Of a stretch of DNA of 7,636 nt, positions 6,613 through 7,636 are shown in pieces. Position numbers and translations under genes: made by a program. The stretch is from Lachnospiraceae bacterium UBA7027 (GTDB lineage Bacteria; Bacillota; Clostridia; Lachnospirales; Lachnospiraceae), in contig DLBG01000006.1 in NCBI GenBank assembly GCA_002494135.1, positions 1-7,636 of the forward strand. Direction: 5' to 3'. Numbering within the stretch: position 1 is the first letter of the stretch; each line of letters begins with the position of its first letter. The notes below the pieces were generated by a model, which was not told where the DNA came from, ran no database searches, and saw nothing but the letters and a program-made list of their open reading frames with translations.

Positions 6613-7119
6613 ATTACAGACTATAGCATTAATGAACAAATCCGTGACAAAGAAGTTCGCTTAATCGGCGAGAACGGTGAACAGCTGGGCGTTATGAGTT
6701 CAAAGGAAGCACAGCACATTGCAGAGGAGGCAGGCCTCGATTTGATTAAAATCGCTCCGACCGCCAATCCCCCGGTTTGTAAAATTGCCGACTTCGGAAA
6801 GTTCCGTTATGAGATGGCAAGAAAGGAAAAGGATAACCGCAAAAAGCAGAAGATTGTTGAAACAAAGGAAATCCGCCTTTCCCCCAACATTGACACCAAC
6901 GATTTGAATACGAAAATGGCTGCAGCCAGAAAGTTCTTATCCAAGGGCGAAGAAGTAAAGGTAGTGCTTCGTTTCCGCGGCCGTGAGATGGCACATATGG
7001 CAAACAGCAAACACATTCTGGATGATTTTGCCGAAGCACTGGCAGATGTTTCCACCATCAAGAAACCCGCGAAAGTGGAAGGAAGAAGCATGCTTCTGAT
7101 CCTCTCCGCAAAGAAGTAA
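6613..7119 (+). CDS. infC: Translation initiation factor IF-3
   Basis: IF-3 binds the 30S subunit, checks start-codon pairing and keeps subunits apart. The protein shows the N-domain (INEQIRDKEVRLIGENGEQLG, then LIKIAPTANPPVCKIADFGKFRYE), a charged linker (ARKEKDNRKKQ) and the C-domain (KEIRLSPNIDTNDL ... VVLRFRGREMAH ... KVEGRSMLLILSAKK). The chosen start is the ATT codon at 6613: GGAGGG (6600-6605) lies 7 bases upstream, and the resulting 168 residues fit the family. In-frame ATG 6565 lies in the terminator stem and ATG 6598 overlaps the Shine-Dalgarno sequence and has only T's upstream. AUU starts are known for infC in E. coli, where they allow IF-3 to repress its own synthesis; the same logic is inferred here. 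It heads the operon with L35 and L20. Confidence 0.95.
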   Translation: MTDYSINEQIRDKEVRLIGENGEQLGVMSSKEAQHIAEEAGLDLIKIAPTANPPVCKIADFGKFRYEMARKEKDNRKKQKIVETKEIRLSPNIDTNDLNTKMAAARKFLSKGEEVKVVLRFRGREMAHMANSKHILDDFAEALADVSTIKKPAKVEGRSMLLILSAKK

Positions 7120-7181
7120 GATTTTAACTGCTTTTGTCAGCTTAAAATAAATCAAAGAAATATAATCAGGAGGAAAAAGAT

Positions 7182-7379
7182 ATGCCTAAAATGAAGACAA
7201 GCAGAGCTGCTGCAAAGCGCTTTAAAGTAACCGGAACCGGTAAATTAAAGAGAAACAAGGCTTACAAGAGTCACATCTTAACAAAGAAGTCCACGAAGAG
7301 AAAACGTAATCTCCGTCAGGCTGCAATTACCGATGCTACAAACGTAAAGAATATGAAGAAGATTTTACCTTACGTTTAA
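7182..7379 (+). CDS. rpmI: 50S ribosomal protein L35
   Basis: Complete 65-residue, highly basic ribosomal protein, the normal length for bL35. It begins MPKMKTSRAAAKRFKVTGTG and contains the expected SHILTKKSTKRKRNLR segment, ending KKILPYV. The start is clear: AGGAGG (7168-7173) lies 8 bases before the ATG. It lies 62 bases after infC and 21 bases before rplT, the standard bacterial order. The infC-rpmI spacer is AT-rich, with no terminator seen. Confidence 0.98.
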   Translation: MPKMKTSRAAAKRFKVTGTGKLKRNKAYKSHILTKKSTKRKRNLRQAAITDATNVKNMKKILPYV

Positions 7380-7400
7380 GGAATGGGAGGAGAATGAATC

Positions 7401-7636
7401 ATGGCAAGAATTAAAGGCGGCTTAAATGCCAAGAAAAAACACAATAGAGTATTAAAGCTTGCAAAGGGATACAGAGGAGCAAGATCCAAACAGTATCGTA
7501 TTGCAAAGCAGTCCGTTATGAGAGCACTTGCATCCTCCTATGCAGGAAGAAAGCAGGCTAAGCGTCAGTTCCGTCAGTTATGGATTGCACGTATCAACGC
7601 TGCAGCAAGAATGAACGGACTTTCCTACAGCAAATT
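7401..7636 (+). CDS. rplT: 50S ribosomal protein L20, N-terminal part; 3' end outside window
   Basis: The frame runs open off the end of the window, giving 78 complete codons of a protein normally near 118 residues. It begins MARIKGGLNAKKKHNRVLKLAKGY and includes the family-typical RQLWIARINAAARMNGLSYS segment. The basic N-terminal extension threads into 23S rRNA during early 50S assembly. GGGAGGAG (7385-7392) lies 8 bases upstream of ATG 7401; ATG 7394 is in another frame. L20 is the known feedback regulator of this operon in Firmicutes, which fits the attenuator-like leader upstream of infC. Confidence 0.97.
   Translation, partial: MARIKGGLNAKKKHNRVLKLAKGYRGARSKQYRIAKQSVMRALASSYAGRKQAKRQFRQLWIARINAAARMNGLSYSK

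Noticed and set aside
7134..7166. Possible internal promoter before rpmI (TTGTCA and TATAAT)
   Set aside because: The spacer would be 21 bp and transcription would begin at the ribosome binding site itself.

Overview
The window reads as a chromosomal segment of an anaerobic Firmicute, most likely a member of Clostridia near Lachnospiraceae. This is inferred from gene order and protein style: a phenylacetate-CoA-ligase-like gene beside an ACT-domain gene, a PcrA-type helicase, and an infC-rpmI-rplT operon with a Firmicute-type leader and AGGAGG ribosome binding sites. All recognised genes are on the + strand. No tRNA, rRNA, CRISPR array, transposase, integrase or attachment site was seen.

Layout. 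Bases 1-873 hold the 3' two-thirds of a paaK-type phenylacetate-CoA ligase, followed 15 bases later by a double-ACT-domain protein (889-1317) and an intrinsic terminator (1341-1381). Next is an apparent two-gene unit: a leucine-rich-repeat lipoprotein (1422-2450) and, 17 bases on, a complete UvrD/PcrA superfamily 1 helicase (2468-4849). An AT-rich gap contains a near-consensus sigma-A promoter (4934-4962) driving a 61-residue protein of unknown function (4993-5178). It is followed by a polytopic, MFS-like membrane protein (5258-6430) whose central loop carries an exact 21-bp tandem duplication.

The right end is the translation operon infC-rpmI-rplT (6613 onward; rplT is cut by the window end). 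It has its own promoter (TTGACA at 6434) and a leader of about 145 bases ending in a strong intrinsic terminator (6565-6597). The best-supported infC start is an AUU codon at 6613, preceded by GGAGGG. The leader also contains an octamer that could pair with the 5' arm of the terminator, so it looks like a transcription attenuator, in line with L20 feedback known in Firmicutes.

Most of the window is ordinary housekeeping and accessory content. I do not see a convincing new multi-gene system. The points most worth a second look are the infC leader and its non-ATG start, the 21-bp in-frame repeat in the membrane protein, and the small orphan gene with a strong promoter.
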